A DNA stretch of 36,606 nucleotides from a bacterium (GTDB lineage Bacteria > UBP6 > JAFGXH01). The notes beneath the pieces were generated by a model. It did no database searches. It saw only the letters and a list, made by a program, of their open reading frames with translations, and had not been told where the DNA came from. Positions within the stretch are counted from its first letter, which is position 1. Each line of letters begins with the position of its first letter. Below are positions 7,878-16,857 of the stretch, in pieces. The stretch is from NCBI GenBank assembly GCA_027064085.1, contig JAMOQH010000122.1, forward strand, positions 1 to 36,606, read 5' to 3'. The translations under genes and the position numbers were made by a program.

Positions 7878-10800
7878 ATGTATAAAATTTTATTTATTTT
7901 TATTATAATCTTTTTTATCTCTTGCGGTAAAAACACCATAGAAGAAAGCCATGTTTGCTTAACTAAAAGTGATTGTTTACAAAATTATGAATGTAAATTT
8001 GATACTAGCAATGGTAAGGATTATGGTAAATGTATCAAACTGGATAGCTGTACAACAGATGATGACTGTTATGGTAATTTAATTTGTAATAAAGATAAAA
8101 AATGTAGTTCTATTAGTTTTAAAATTAAATCAAGCGAATTAGATTCTGCAAATAGAGGTATTGAATATTCTTCTCAAATCATATTTGAAGGCTTAAAAGA
8201 TAATAACTTTTATTTTGAAGCAATAGATAAATTACCTTTAGGATTAAGTTTATCTGATAGTGGCTTAATTACAGGAACCCCAACAAAATTAGGTGAATAT
8301 AAATTTAATGTTAGACTATATGGCCATGCTAAAGGGGAAACTATTTATTTTAATACAAACTATATAGAAAAACTTTTAACAATGAAGGTTCTAGGTGAAG
8401 TTTGTGACCCGAATCCATGTCAAGGGCTTAATAAAACTAAATGTTCTGAAGATACAACAACTGATTTAGGATATAAATGTGATTGTGATGATAATTTTAT
8501 TTTAGATGGAAGTAACTGTGTTGCAGATATTTGTAATAATCCTAGTAATCCTTGTACGGAAACTAATAAAACCATTTGCAATCCTAATGAAGACAATAGC
8601 GACTATACTTGTTTATGTGATGAAGGTTTTTATAGCAATGAAGCAGGTAACTGCATTGTTGATTATTGCAATACTGAAACAAATCCCTGTACTGAAGAAA
8701 ATAGAACCAAATGTGTTAACGATGAAGAAGAAACAATTGGTTATAAATGTGAATGCGATGACGGCTTGATTGAATATGAAGGAGTTTGTATTGAAGATAT
8801 TTGTGCAAATAATCCATGCACAGATAGTGTAAAAAATATATGTGTAATAGATTTAAATGAAGAAAACAACTATAAGTGCAAATGTAAAGCAAATTTTTAT
8901 GAAGCTGAAAATGGAAGTTGCTATTATGACTCATGTGATGTTTTAAAGCCATGTAATACTCAGGCTCATATAGATTCATACAAAACTAGATGTATTAATG
9001 AGGAAAATTCTTATACTTGTGAATGCGATGACAGATATGATGTCGATGAAGCAGGTAACTGTTATTTTAATCCTTGTAAAATTAATCATTGCAGAGATCC
9101 GTATAAATCAGTTTGTGTTGCAACTGGAGCAGGTGAACAAGACTATGAATGTCAATGTGATCAAGGTTATGCTCTTACTCCTAATAATAAATGCTATTTA
9201 ATTGGTGATTTATGTGAAACAGCAATAGATACTCAAGCTAGTACCAACTACACCGGTGACACAACTTTTATGCACGCTGATTATGTTGCTACTTGTGGTT
9301 CTTACGCTCAATCAAATGATAGTGTTTATAAGTTTACACTTACTGAAGCTAAGTTAATTACAGCAACTCTAATAACATCAGAAGATGCTCCATATCATCC
9401 AGTTATTCATATTAAGGATAGTTGTGAAAATGATTCTAATCAAATGGCTTGCTCTGATAGAGATGGAGAAAATATTAATACAGCTAAAATCGATAAAAAA
9501 TATCTAGAAGCAGGTACATATTACATATTTGTTGATGGTTATGCAGTTACTAATATGGGAGCTTATACTTTAAATTATGAGTATAGTGACCCTTGTTTTC
9601 AAGATTCTGATTGCTCAAACGATAATACTACATTTTGTGACTTAGACAGTCATATTTGTAAGGAAAATAAATGTATTAATAATCCTTTAGCTTGTGACAA
9701 TGGAACTTGCAATAGGCTTGATGCAACTTGTAAGTGTGATGAAGGTTATATAAATAGTGATGATTTTACTTGTGTTACGGATCCTTGTTATAATACCCTA
9801 TGTACAGAGAATTCGACTTGTGTTGTTAGTGATGATTTAAATTCTTACGAATGTAAGTGTAATGAGAATTTCTTGAAAACTAATAATGGTTTATGCTTGC
9901 AAAATCCATGTATGCCAACAAATACTTGCACAGAAACACATAAAAAGAAATGTACTTATAATCTTTTAGATGATAGCATAGAAACAGTTTGTTCATGTGA
10001 TGATAATTATATAGAAGAGAACGGTACATGTGTTGCAACAATAGCAGATTCATGCCCTGGAGTAACTCTTCCTGCAAATACTACCCTAACAGGGGACACA
10101 ACAACATTACACAATAACTATACTTCAAAAACAAACAGTGCAAAAGGCCCTGAGGCTGTTTATAACTTTAGGCTAGATAAATTATCTCATGTTACTATTA
10201 CTATGGGTTTTACAAGTACAACTACTTGGGATCAGTATTTGCATCTAAGAAAAAATTCTTGTACAGACAGCACAGCACAGGTTGCATATTCTGACCACTA
10301 TTCAGATCCAGAGGTAATTGAGGAAGATTTAGAAGCAGGTACCTATTATGTTTTTGCAGATGGTTATAGTGAAACTAAAAAAGGCCCATTTACTATTTTA
10401 TTAAATATAGAACCACTATGTTCTACTAATAGTGATTGTATTGGAGAGCATCAATTATGTAATACTACTTCAAACAGATGTGAATGTGAAATAGGTTTTG
10501 GCTTTAGTAACGATATGACCTGTTATGAAACTTGTATGCAAATCGGTGAAGAATACTTTTGCTCTGACCCATTATATGAATGTAATACCGATGAAGGCTT
10601 ATGCTATAAAAGAACAGAATGTGAACCTACATGCACAGAAAATTCACATTGTAATCTAGATAATTTAGAATGTGACTGTAATGAAGGATTTATTAAGAAC
10701 GAAACAGGAGAATGTGTAACTGATTTATGTTTGGCTAATTCCGTTGACTGTAATGGTGAAAATGTTTTTTGTAATGGTGTAATAGGTGAATGTACTTGCC

Positions 10801-12236
10801 ATGAAGGTTATGAAAATTATATTGCTGGAGTAGGCTGTACTGAAGATACTAATCCTTGTACTCCTCTTGCTTCTCAATGCACAGAAACTAATAAAACAAA
10901 ATGTATTCCAACGGGAACCGGCGATAATGACTATATTTGTGAATGTAATGATGGATTTATTGAAAATAATGATGCAACTTGTATTGATAATGCTTGTGAA
11001 CCTAATCCGTGTGGAACAAACTCAGTTTGTAATCTAGATTCTAGTTTTCATTCTGTTTGTTCATGTAAGGCTGGTTTTGAATATAATGTAAATAATATTT
11101 GTCAAGAGATTAAGGGGAACACTTGTAGTTCTCCTAAATTAATTGATTTAGCAGACTTTAGTGATTCAATTACAGATTCTCTAACAAATTCACAAACTTT
11201 AAGTTGTCAAATAACTGAAAACAAAGATAAAATTTATCAGTTTACGGTAGATTCCGATACTATTCTGTCTGTTGACCTAACAACAAATGATTTTAACTAT
11301 GTTTTAGCTATATCAAAGGGTTGTGAAAGTGATTTTATTGAATTATCGTGTGCAAACAGTATTTCAAATCTAAATTTAACAGCAGGAACATACTACTTAC
11401 ATGTTAAATCAGATAATATTGGTAACTTTGATATTAATTTTACTGTAAATGAATCTCTATATTTAGTAAAAAACACTCTTTTGGATGCTGTTTTAAATAA
11501 AAACTACAATGAAGTGATTCATGTTGGTGGTGGAGTTTCTCCATATAATATTGAATTGAAAGCAGGTGAAAATCTTCCTATTGGTTTGAATTTATCACAA
11601 AATTATATATCAGGAATACCATCAGAAATAACTTCTGATGACAATAGTTTTATAATTACTGTAACTGATGCAAATAATACTTCAAAAGATTTTACAGTTA
11701 ATTTATCTGTTGTTGATGATTCTACACCTCTAAAACCTAAAAAAGGAGATTTATTAATAAATGAAGTTTACTATAAAGTAAATAATGATGTTAATAATGA
11801 TGGAACACTTGACATTGATGATGATGAATTTATAGAAATCGTTAATATTTCATATAAAAACTTAAACCTTGACGGATTATCTATATGGGATAGCCTTAAT
11901 TACTCATACAGACATAATTTTACCGAAATTTTAAATTCAGGAAATGCAATTGTTATATTTGGTGGCGGTGACTTATCAAATATGTCAGAAAATAATGTTA
12001 CTTTTGTTATAGCAACTTCAGGTACATTATCATTAAAGAACTCAAGTGATAAAGTGAGAATTATTGATGAGAATAATAATGAATTAGAATCAATAACTTA
12101 TACATCAAATGGAGTAAATGGCTCAATAAACAGAAATCCTGATTTAACAGAGTCTTCATTTGCACCTCATACAGAAGTTAGTGAAAACGATGCTCTTTAT
12201 TCGCCTGGTAAAAAAGCTAATGGTGATTCTTTTTAA
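7878..12236 (+). CDS. giant multidomain lipoprotein with EGF-like, PPC, Ig-like and lamin-tail domains
   Basis: A 1452-residue predicted lipoprotein. The start is the ATG at 7878, since GAGG lies 5 bases before it; a TTG at 7857 has no site. The signal peptide ends at lipobox FFIS-C16. In order: a short Cys-rich region; a putative-Ig (He_PIG) domain about 78-150 with LPLGLSLSDSGLITGTP; six EGF-like modules about 176-444; a PPC-type beta-domain about 454-570; three EGF-like modules; a second PPC about 726-848; five EGF-like modules; a third PPC about 1079-1193; a second He_PIG about 1193-1280 with LPIGLNLS and ISGIP; and a C-terminal lamin-tail-like domain about 1288-1450 starting KKGDLLINEVYY, with Asp-rich NNDGTLDIDDDE. 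All parts suggest calcium-binding adhesion or protein binding at the cell surface. No enzyme motif is seen. Monocistronic. Confidence 0.85.
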   Translation: MYKILFIFIIIFFISCGKNTIEESHVCLTKSDCLQNYECKFDTSNGKDYGKCIKLDSCTTDDDCYGNLICNKDKKCSSISFKIKSSELDSANRGIEYSSQIIFEGLKDNNFYFEAIDKLPLGLSLSDSGLITGTPTKLGEYKFNVRLYGHAKGETIYFNTNYIEKLLTMKVLGEVCDPNPCQGLNKTKCSEDTTTDLGYKCDCDDNFILDGSNCVADICNNPSNPCTETNKTICNPNEDNSDYTCLCDEGFYSNEAGNCIVDYCNTETNPCTEENRTKCVNDEEETIGYKCECDDGLIEYEGVCIEDICANNPCTDSVKNICVIDLNEENNYKCKCKANFYEAENGSCYYDSCDVLKPCNTQAHIDSYKTRCINEENSYTCECDDRYDVDEAGNCYFNPCKINHCRDPYKSVCVATGAGEQDYECQCDQGYALTPNNKCYLIGDLCETAIDTQASTNYTGDTTFMHADYVATCGSYAQSNDSVYKFTLTEAKLITATLITSEDAPYHPVIHIKDSCENDSNQMACSDRDGENINTAKIDKKYLEAGTYYIFVDGYAVTNMGAYTLNYEYSDPCFQDSDCSNDNTTFCDLDSHICKENKCINNPLACDNGTCNRLDATCKCDEGYINSDDFTCVTDPCYNTLCTENSTCVVSDDLNSYECKCNENFLKTNNGLCLQNPCMPTNTCTETHKKKCTYNLLDDSIETVCSCDDNYIEENGTCVATIADSCPGVTLPANTTLTGDTTTLHNNYTSKTNSAKGPEAVYNFRLDKLSHVTITMGFTSTTTWDQYLHLRKNSCTDSTAQVAYSDHYSDPEVIEEDLEAGTYYVFADGYSETKKGPFTILLNIEPLCSTNSDCIGEHQLCNTTSNRCECEIGFGFSNDMTCYETCMQIGEEYFCSDPLYECNTDEGLCYKRTECEPTCTENSHCNLDNLECDCNEGFIKNETGECVTDLCLANSVDCNGENVFCNGVIGECTCHEGYENYIAGVGCTEDTNPCTPLASQCTETNKTKCIPTGTGDNDYICECNDGFIENNDATCIDNACEPNPCGTNSVCNLDSSFHSVCSCKAGFEYNVNNICQEIKGNTCSSPKLIDLADFSDSITDSLTNSQTLSCQITENKDKIYQFTVDSDTILSVDLTTNDFNYVLAISKGCESDFIELSCANSISNLNLTAGTYYLHVKSDNIGNFDINFTVNESLYLVKNTLLDAVLNKNYNEVIHVGGGVSPYNIELKAGENLPIGLNLSQNYISGIPSEITSDDNSFIITVTDANNTSKDFTVNLSVVDDSTPLKPKKGDLLINEVYYKVNNDVNNDGTLDIDDDEFIEIVNISYKNLNLDGLSIWDSLNYSYRHNFTEILNSGNAIVIFGGGDLSNMSENNVTFVIATSGTLSLKNSSDKVRIIDENNNELESITYTSNGVNGSINRNPDLTESSFAPHTEVSENDALYSPGKKANGDSF

Positions 12237-12250
12237 TAAATTAAATATAC

Positions 12251-12296
12251 AAATTGGTAAATAAAAAAACAATTAGTATTTTAATTATCAATTTTT
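12251..12296 (+). terminator. possible intrinsic terminator after the giant lipoprotein gene
   Basis: AAATTGGTAA (12251-12260) can pair with TTATCAATTT (12285-12294) with one G-U pair, followed by a short T run. The stem is AT-rich and the loop is 24 bases, so it is weak. Confidence 0.3.
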
Positions 12297-12301
12297 TAAA
12301 C

Positions 12302-12328
12302 TTGACAATATTTTACAAAAACTATAAA
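12302..12328 (+). promoter_or_regulatory. likely promoter of asnS
   Basis: A perfect -35 TTGACA (12302-12307) is followed after 15 bp by TATAAA (12323-12328). The spacer is slightly short. The leader to the asnS ATG is about 35 bases. Confidence 0.5.
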
Positions 12329-12368
12329 TTGTATATCTGATTATTATCCGTCTTGAATAGGAGAAAAA

Positions 12369-13790
12369 ATGGATTATTTTAAGAGAAGCAGAATAAAAGC
12401 TTTACTTACAGAAGGAAAAGAAAAAAATGATGTAATGATTTTGGGCTGGGTTAGAACTAAAAGAGTTAGTAAAAATGTGGCATTTTTAGAAATAAATGAC
12501 GGAAGTGGTTTAAAAAATATACAGGTTGTAATTGAGGCTACTGATATCGAAAAATTTAATTTATCATCAATAAATACAGGTGCTTCTGTGAAAATTATGG
12601 GAAACCTTGTAAAATCACTTGGAAAAGGACAATCTGTTGAAATGCAACCAACAACTATTGAATTACTTGGCTCTGCTCCAGAAGATTATCCTTTACAAAA
12701 AAAGCGTCATTCAAACGAATTTTTAAGAGAAATAGCTCATTTAAGGCCAAGAACTAACCTTTTTGGTGTAATTAACAGATTCCGTTCTAAAATGGCTTAT
12801 GCTGTTCATAGTTTTTTTCAGGGACAAGGTTTTTATTATGCACATACTCCTATTATTACAGCAAATGACGCAGAAGGAGCTGGTGAAACCTTTCAAGTTA
12901 CTACATTAAATTTGCAAAAATTATTAAATGCAGACCCTAAAAAAGGTAATGGAATTATTGATTATTCTCAAGATTTTTTTGCTTCTCCTACAAATTTATC
13001 GGTTAGTGGTCAATTAGAAGCAGAAATATTAGCAACTGCATTAGGTGATGTTTATACATTTGGTCCTACTTTTAGAGCTGAGAAATCAAATACAACTAGG
13101 CATTTATCTGAATTTTGGATGATAGAACCTGAAATGGCATTTGCAGATTTACAAACAGATGCTAAAATGGCTGAAATGTTTTTAAAATATTTAGCTCAAT
13201 ATGCACTTGATAATTGTCAAGAAGAAATGGAGCTATTTAATAAATTTGTTGATAAAACTCATACTAGAATTTTAACTCTTGAAAATATTGTTAAATCTGA
13301 TTTTGAAACAGTTACCTATACAGATGCAGTTAAAATCCTAGAAAATGCAAAAAAGAAGTTTGAATTTCCTGTAAAATGGGGTATTGATTTACAATCAGAA
13401 CATGAAAGATATTTAACAGAAAATCACTTTAAAAAACCTGTTGCCGTTATTGACTATCCAAAAGATATTAAAGCTTTCTATATGCGTCTTAACGATGATG
13501 AAAAAACAGTTGCCGCAATGGATGTTTTAGTTCCACAAGTTGGTGAAATTATAGGTGGAAGTCAGAGAGAAGACAGATACGATTATCTTGAAAGGGCAAT
13601 GATTAAAAATAATATCCCAATGGATAACGAACATGGTTTAGGTTGGTATCTTGAACTTAGAAAGCACGGCTCTGTTCCTCATGCAGGTTTTGGATTAGGA
13701 TTTGCAAGATTATTAATGTACTTTTCAGGTGTTAGTAATGTTAGAGATATTATCCCATTCCCAAGAACACCAAAAAACGCTAGATTTTAG
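12369..13790 (+). CDS. asnS: asparagine--tRNA ligase
   Basis: A 473-residue class IIb aminoacyl-tRNA synthetase of normal AsnS length. Residues about 20-100 are the anticodon-binding OB-fold (MILGWVRTKRVSKNVAFLEI). The catalytic core follows, with class II motif 2 FGPTFRAEKSNTTRHLSEFW around residues 231-250 (motif Arg at 236) and motif 3 GFGLGFARLLMYFSGVSNVR near the C-terminus, ending in DIIPFPRTP. The NTTRHLSEFWMIEPEM wording is typical of AsnS rather than AspRS. AGGAG stands 7 bases before the ATG. The gene is alone between the EGF lipoprotein and the methyltransferase and has its own TTGACA promoter. No T-box leader is visible in the short upstream region. Confidence 0.97.
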   Translation: MDYFKRSRIKALLTEGKEKNDVMILGWVRTKRVSKNVAFLEINDGSGLKNIQVVIEATDIEKFNLSSINTGASVKIMGNLVKSLGKGQSVEMQPTTIELLGSAPEDYPLQKKRHSNEFLREIAHLRPRTNLFGVINRFRSKMAYAVHSFFQGQGFYYAHTPIITANDAEGAGETFQVTTLNLQKLLNADPKKGNGIIDYSQDFFASPTNLSVSGQLEAEILATALGDVYTFGPTFRAEKSNTTRHLSEFWMIEPEMAFADLQTDAKMAEMFLKYLAQYALDNCQEEMELFNKFVDKTHTRILTLENIVKSDFETVTYTDAVKILENAKKKFEFPVKWGIDLQSEHERYLTENHFKKPVAVIDYPKDIKAFYMRLNDDEKTVAAMDVLVPQVGEIIGGSQREDRYDYLERAMIKNNIPMDNEHGLGWYLELRKHGSVPHAGFGLGFARLLMYFSGVSNVRDIIPFPRTPKNARF

Positions 13791-13843
13791 TTATTTATTC
13801 TCTTAAACTCCCTATATGTTTTTATGAATTTAACATATTCAAT

Positions 13844-13864
13844 AAATAAACCTTATTTTTTTTT
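13844..13864 (+). terminator. possible weak intrinsic terminator after asnS
   Basis: AAATAA, a three-base loop ACC, then TTATTT and six more T. The stem has no G-C pair, so it is listed with low confidence. Confidence 0.25.
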
Positions 13865-13945
13865 AATGGTAATAAATCGGAGAAAATAATTAAACCTAAG
13901 TAATTGAATAAATTATACTACATTTAACTTTTATGGAGATTAATT

Positions 13946-14548
13946 GTGAATAGATTTGATAAAAATGCTAAAAATTGGGAAAATGACCCAAGAAAATTAA
14001 AACAAACAGAAATTATAATAAATAATATAAAAAAATACTTAAACTCAACTGATATAGCTATGGATTATGGAACGGGAACAGGATTAATTGCCTACTCAAT
14101 TAAAGATTTAGTAAAAAAAGTTATTGCAATTGATAATTCTGAAGGAATGCTTAAAGTTTTGAATGAAAAGATAGCTAAAAATAATGTTAGAAATATAAAA
14201 GTATTAAATAAAAATTTAGTAACAGATTCTTTTAAAGAAAAAAAAGGGAAATTTGATGTAATAATTATAACTATGACTTTACATCATATAAAAGATATTA
14301 GAGATATTTTTGATAAATTTTATTCTCTCCTAAAAGAATCCGGATATCTAATAATAGCAGATTTATTTACTGAAAATGGCTCTTTTCATAAAGATAACAC
14401 GAATGTAGCACATTTTGGCTTCAGTAAAGATTTTTTATTACAAGAATTTAAAAATACTAATTTTAAACTAATAGAATTTAAGAATTTATTTAATTTTGAT
14501 AAAAATGCTAAAAATTATGATATGTTTTTGAGTGTTGTTAGAAAGTAA
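13946..14548 (+). CDS. class I SAM-dependent methyltransferase
   Basis: A 200-residue protein. It starts at GTG 13946, with GGAG 8 bases upstream. The N-terminus RFDKNAKNWENDPRK is typical of small UbiE/BioC-like methyltransferases. SAM-binding motif I is AMDYGTGTGLIAYSI (about residues 38-52), followed by motif II-like VIAIDNSEGML and post-motif VIIITMTLHHIKDI (about 103-116). The C-terminal half continues the Rossmann fold with ESGYLIIADLF. The substrate cannot be told from sequence. It is convergent with the DUF438 gene, separated by only 14 bp, and probably has its own promoter near TATACT at about 13912. Confidence 0.85.
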   Translation: MNRFDKNAKNWENDPRKLKQTEIIINNIKKYLNSTDIAMDYGTGTGLIAYSIKDLVKKVIAIDNSEGMLKVLNEKIAKNNVRNIKVLNKNLVTDSFKEKKGKFDVIIITMTLHHIKDIRDIFDKFYSLLKESGYLIIADLFTENGSFHKDNTNVAHFGFSKDFLLQEFKNTNFKLIEFKNLFNFDKNAKNYDMFLSVVRK

Positions 14549-14562
14549 ATAAAAATAAATGT

Positions 14563-16569
14563 TTATTCCCAATCTAATAGTCTTTGTTCTCCTTCAAGAC
14601 TTCGTACAGTTTTAGCATCATAAGTAATTTCAAGAACGCCTTTATAATTTCCTTTATTATCACGCACAGCAAAGTATTGAATATAAACAAATTTATCTTT
14701 AAAATTTATCCAAAAATTTGCTTCATTCTTTTCTCCTTTTTTAAAAGCATCAATAATTTTTTCTACAATGTGAACGGATTTAGGTGGATGACAATATTTA
14801 ACTTGCCTTCCTATTATTCCTGCACTTCTAGGAAAAACACGGTCTTCTCCTTTGTTGTAATATCTCACTTCATCATTTTCATCAACATAAGTAACATCAA
14901 AAGGCATATATTTAAATATTAAATTAATTTGTTCTGGAGTAATAGAACCAATCTCTAAGTTTATTCCACCAATAGGAGAATTTCCCTTAGCTTTTTTAAT
15001 ATAAGGAATTGCTTTTATTTCTTCTTTTTTTCTCTCTTTATCTTCATCACTAAATTTACTTGGATGTTTCCAGTTTGGATTCCATTGTATAGGACTATCT
15101 ATTAAACAATACCCAACCTCTTCTTCACCTTTACGAATTTCTATCCACTCTTCATTAGAAATTAACTCTAAGCTTGTTTTCCAAAGAATTTTTTCTTCTT
15201 TAAAAATCATATCTTCTATCTCAAGAAACAACTTCTCCTGATTGTCAAAAAATTCTTTATAATTTTTATCATTCAATAAATTCCTGTTAAATTTTATTAA
15301 TTTACGAACATTATCATGCATTGACCACATAACAGTAGAAGGTTTATCAAAACCCTTTGTTTCCAAATAAGGAAATAGTTGATTTTCTTTTCTTACATAA
15401 TGAATATTTATTTGCCATAATTTATTATAAGCATCAATCCAATATTTATGATTAACATTTTCCAAATCAATATTTTCCTGAGCTTTTCTTAATTCTGTTA
15501 ATAACTCTTTTATTGCAATATTTTCTTTTATAAAACTATCTAAGGGATGACCTTCTTCTAAACCTTTAATTTTAGACTTTTCTAATGATTTTTTAAATAA
15601 CATCAGCAAATCAGTTACTTTTTGCTCAAAAACATCATCAGAAACACCTAACTCATCTAATTTTTGTTCTGCAAGAGCAAATTCTCCAGCTGTAATATTT
15701 CCTTTTAATTCAATTTTAAATCTTTTTTTCAATTCGTCAAGAGTAGCCTTTTCATTAAAAAAATCTGTAATAATACTTAAAATAGATGCTAATCTTTCAG
15801 GAGAAGAGTTTAAATATGATCCCATCTCTCCCTTTGCTTCCCAATTTTTAGGAGGGGTTTCTATTAACCAACCAATTTCATCTTCTCCTTTACGAATTTT
15901 TTTGAAATCTTCATTTGTTAAAAGCCTCGTTGCAGTAGGATATAACACCTTTTCTTCTTTAACAATCATTTCTTTGGCTTCCTTGATTAAAACTGGCAAT
16001 ATTGTTTTAGCAGTTTTTTCATCTTTTTGATTTACTGATGACAAAAATCTTTTTGCTAAACTACGAATTTCATCATGTAAACTCCACATTATGGAACTTG
16101 GGTGATTAAACCCACGTTTTTCAAGAAAAGGAAACAGTTGGTTTTCTTTTCGCAAATAATGAATATCTAAATCGGAAAATAGCTTAGCAATAAGCACCCA
16201 ATCGGAATATAAATTCTTAAAACTATTTTCTGCATTCAGCAATTTTAAAGCTCTGTCGCAAAAGGCTTTTATATGCTTGTTTTCTTCCATAAAAGTATGA
16301 ACAGGATGTCCTTCACCGAACTCCGATAGATCTTTTGATGGAATTTTTTCTTTTATAATTTCATATATCCTCTTTTCAATTTCCAAATGTTGTTTAGCAT
16401 CAGCAAACACTTTTTCATCTTCTAGTTGTTGAGCAACCTCTGTAACTTCTTCGGTTGATATTTCAGGAATATAATCCATAAATACCTTAATTAATTTATC
16501 GGCTTGTTCCATTTCGTTTTTTGCCAATAAAGTCATAATCTGTTTTAATAATTCTTTTTTATCTTTCAT
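14563..16569 (-). CDS. DUF438-hemerythrin-PAS protein with a tandemly duplicated hemerythrin unit
   Basis: A 668-residue protein. It contains two similar halves, each a helical DUF438-like segment followed by a hemerythrin-like four-helix bundle. Unit 1 (about 1-235) has EGHPVHTFMEENKH, HYLRKENQLFPFLEKRGF, MWSLHDEIR and EEKVLYP. Unit 2 (about 250-500) has DELKKRF, EGHPLDSFIKENIA, HYVRKENQLFPYLETKGF, MWSMHDNVR and EEKILW. A C-terminal PAS-like domain (about 545-668) carries GRQVKYCHPPKSVHIVEKI and ends GEQRLLDWE, as usual for DUF438 proteins. His/Glu residues could bind a di-iron site, so an oxygen- or nitric-oxide-related sensing or repair role is inferred. Family members usually have one hemerythrin unit. 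AAGGAG lies 5 bases before the ATG. It is co-transcribed with the 48-aa gene upstream behind a Fur-like site. Confidence 0.9.
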   Translation of the reverse strand: MKDKKELLKQIMTLLAKNEMEQADKLIKVFMDYIPEISTEEVTEVAQQLEDEKVFADAKQHLEIEKRIYEIIKEKIPSKDLSEFGEGHPVHTFMEENKHIKAFCDRALKLLNAENSFKNLYSDWVLIAKLFSDLDIHYLRKENQLFPFLEKRGFNHPSSIMWSLHDEIRSLAKRFLSSVNQKDEKTAKTILPVLIKEAKEMIVKEEKVLYPTATRLLTNEDFKKIRKGEDEIGWLIETPPKNWEAKGEMGSYLNSSPERLASILSIITDFFNEKATLDELKKRFKIELKGNITAGEFALAEQKLDELGVSDDVFEQKVTDLLMLFKKSLEKSKIKGLEEGHPLDSFIKENIAIKELLTELRKAQENIDLENVNHKYWIDAYNKLWQINIHYVRKENQLFPYLETKGFDKPSTVMWSMHDNVRKLIKFNRNLLNDKNYKEFFDNQEKLFLEIEDMIFKEEKILWKTSLELISNEEWIEIRKGEEEVGYCLIDSPIQWNPNWKHPSKFSDEDKERKKEEIKAIPYIKKAKGNSPIGGINLEIGSITPEQINLIFKYMPFDVTYVDENDEVRYYNKGEDRVFPRSAGIIGRQVKYCHPPKSVHIVEKIIDAFKKGEKNEANFWINFKDKFVYIQYFAVRDNKGNYKGVLEITYDAKTVRSLEGEQRLLDWE

Positions 16570-16582
16570 TTTATCTCCTTTT

Positions 16583-16729
16583 TTATTTATTGTGAAGCTT
16601 TTTCATTTTATTAAAGAACTCATTTGCAATATATTGAATATTACTTTGAATATCTCTGTTGTTGTTTTTTGATAAATACTCACTAAAATCTGTAACTTTT
16701 CCCCTTAATTCATTTAAAGTATCTGTCAT
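16583..16729 (-). CDS. 48-residue protein of unknown function, first gene of the hemerythrin operon
   Basis: The start at 16729 is chosen because GGGAGG stands 5 bases before this ATG; the frame is open 18 codons further, but those codons lie in the promoter leader. The product begins MTDTLNELRGK and is charged and probably two helices, without Cys or signal peptide. It has no recognised family. It ends 13 bp before the DUF438 protein gene and shares its promoter and palindrome, so it may be a partner or a leader peptide for it. Confidence 0.6.
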   Translation of the reverse strand: MTDTLNELRGKVTDFSEYLSKNNNRDIQSNIQYIANEFFNKMKKLHNK

Positions 16730-16757
16730 TATTACCTCCCATAAAACCGATACACCA

Positions 16758-16780
16758 ATAATGAAAATCATTTTCATTAT
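16758..16780. promoter_or_regulatory. perfect 23-bp palindrome, probable Fur (metal repressor) box
   Basis: Arms ATAATGAAAAT and ATTTTCATTAT flank a single central base. The inner TGAAAATCATTTTCA fits the 7-1-7 Fur pattern TGATAATNATTATCA with one change per arm. It covers the predicted transcription start of the 48-aa/hemerythrin operon, an ideal place for repression. Fur is the best guess by sequence; a related metalloregulator is possible. Confidence 0.65.
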
Positions 16781-16784
16781 CAAT

Positions 16785-16812
16785 ATAATAACCTTATTTA
16801 CCTTTTTGTCAA
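16785..16812 (-). promoter_or_regulatory. strong sigma-70-type promoter of the 48-aa/hemerythrin operon
   Basis: On the minus strand, TTGACA (16812-16807) is followed after 16 bp by TATTAT (16790-16785). The expected start, about 7 bases further, lies within the Fur-like palindrome. Confidence 0.7.
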
Positions 16813-16857
16813 GTTTTTTATTTTTTTATTCGTAATTACTTTCAGATAGTTAAGTAA

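Noticed and set aside
8506-10077. Several extra frames inside the giant EGF gene on both strands
   Set aside because: They arise from the regular TGT/TGC-rich repeats and show low-complexity sequence without start signals.
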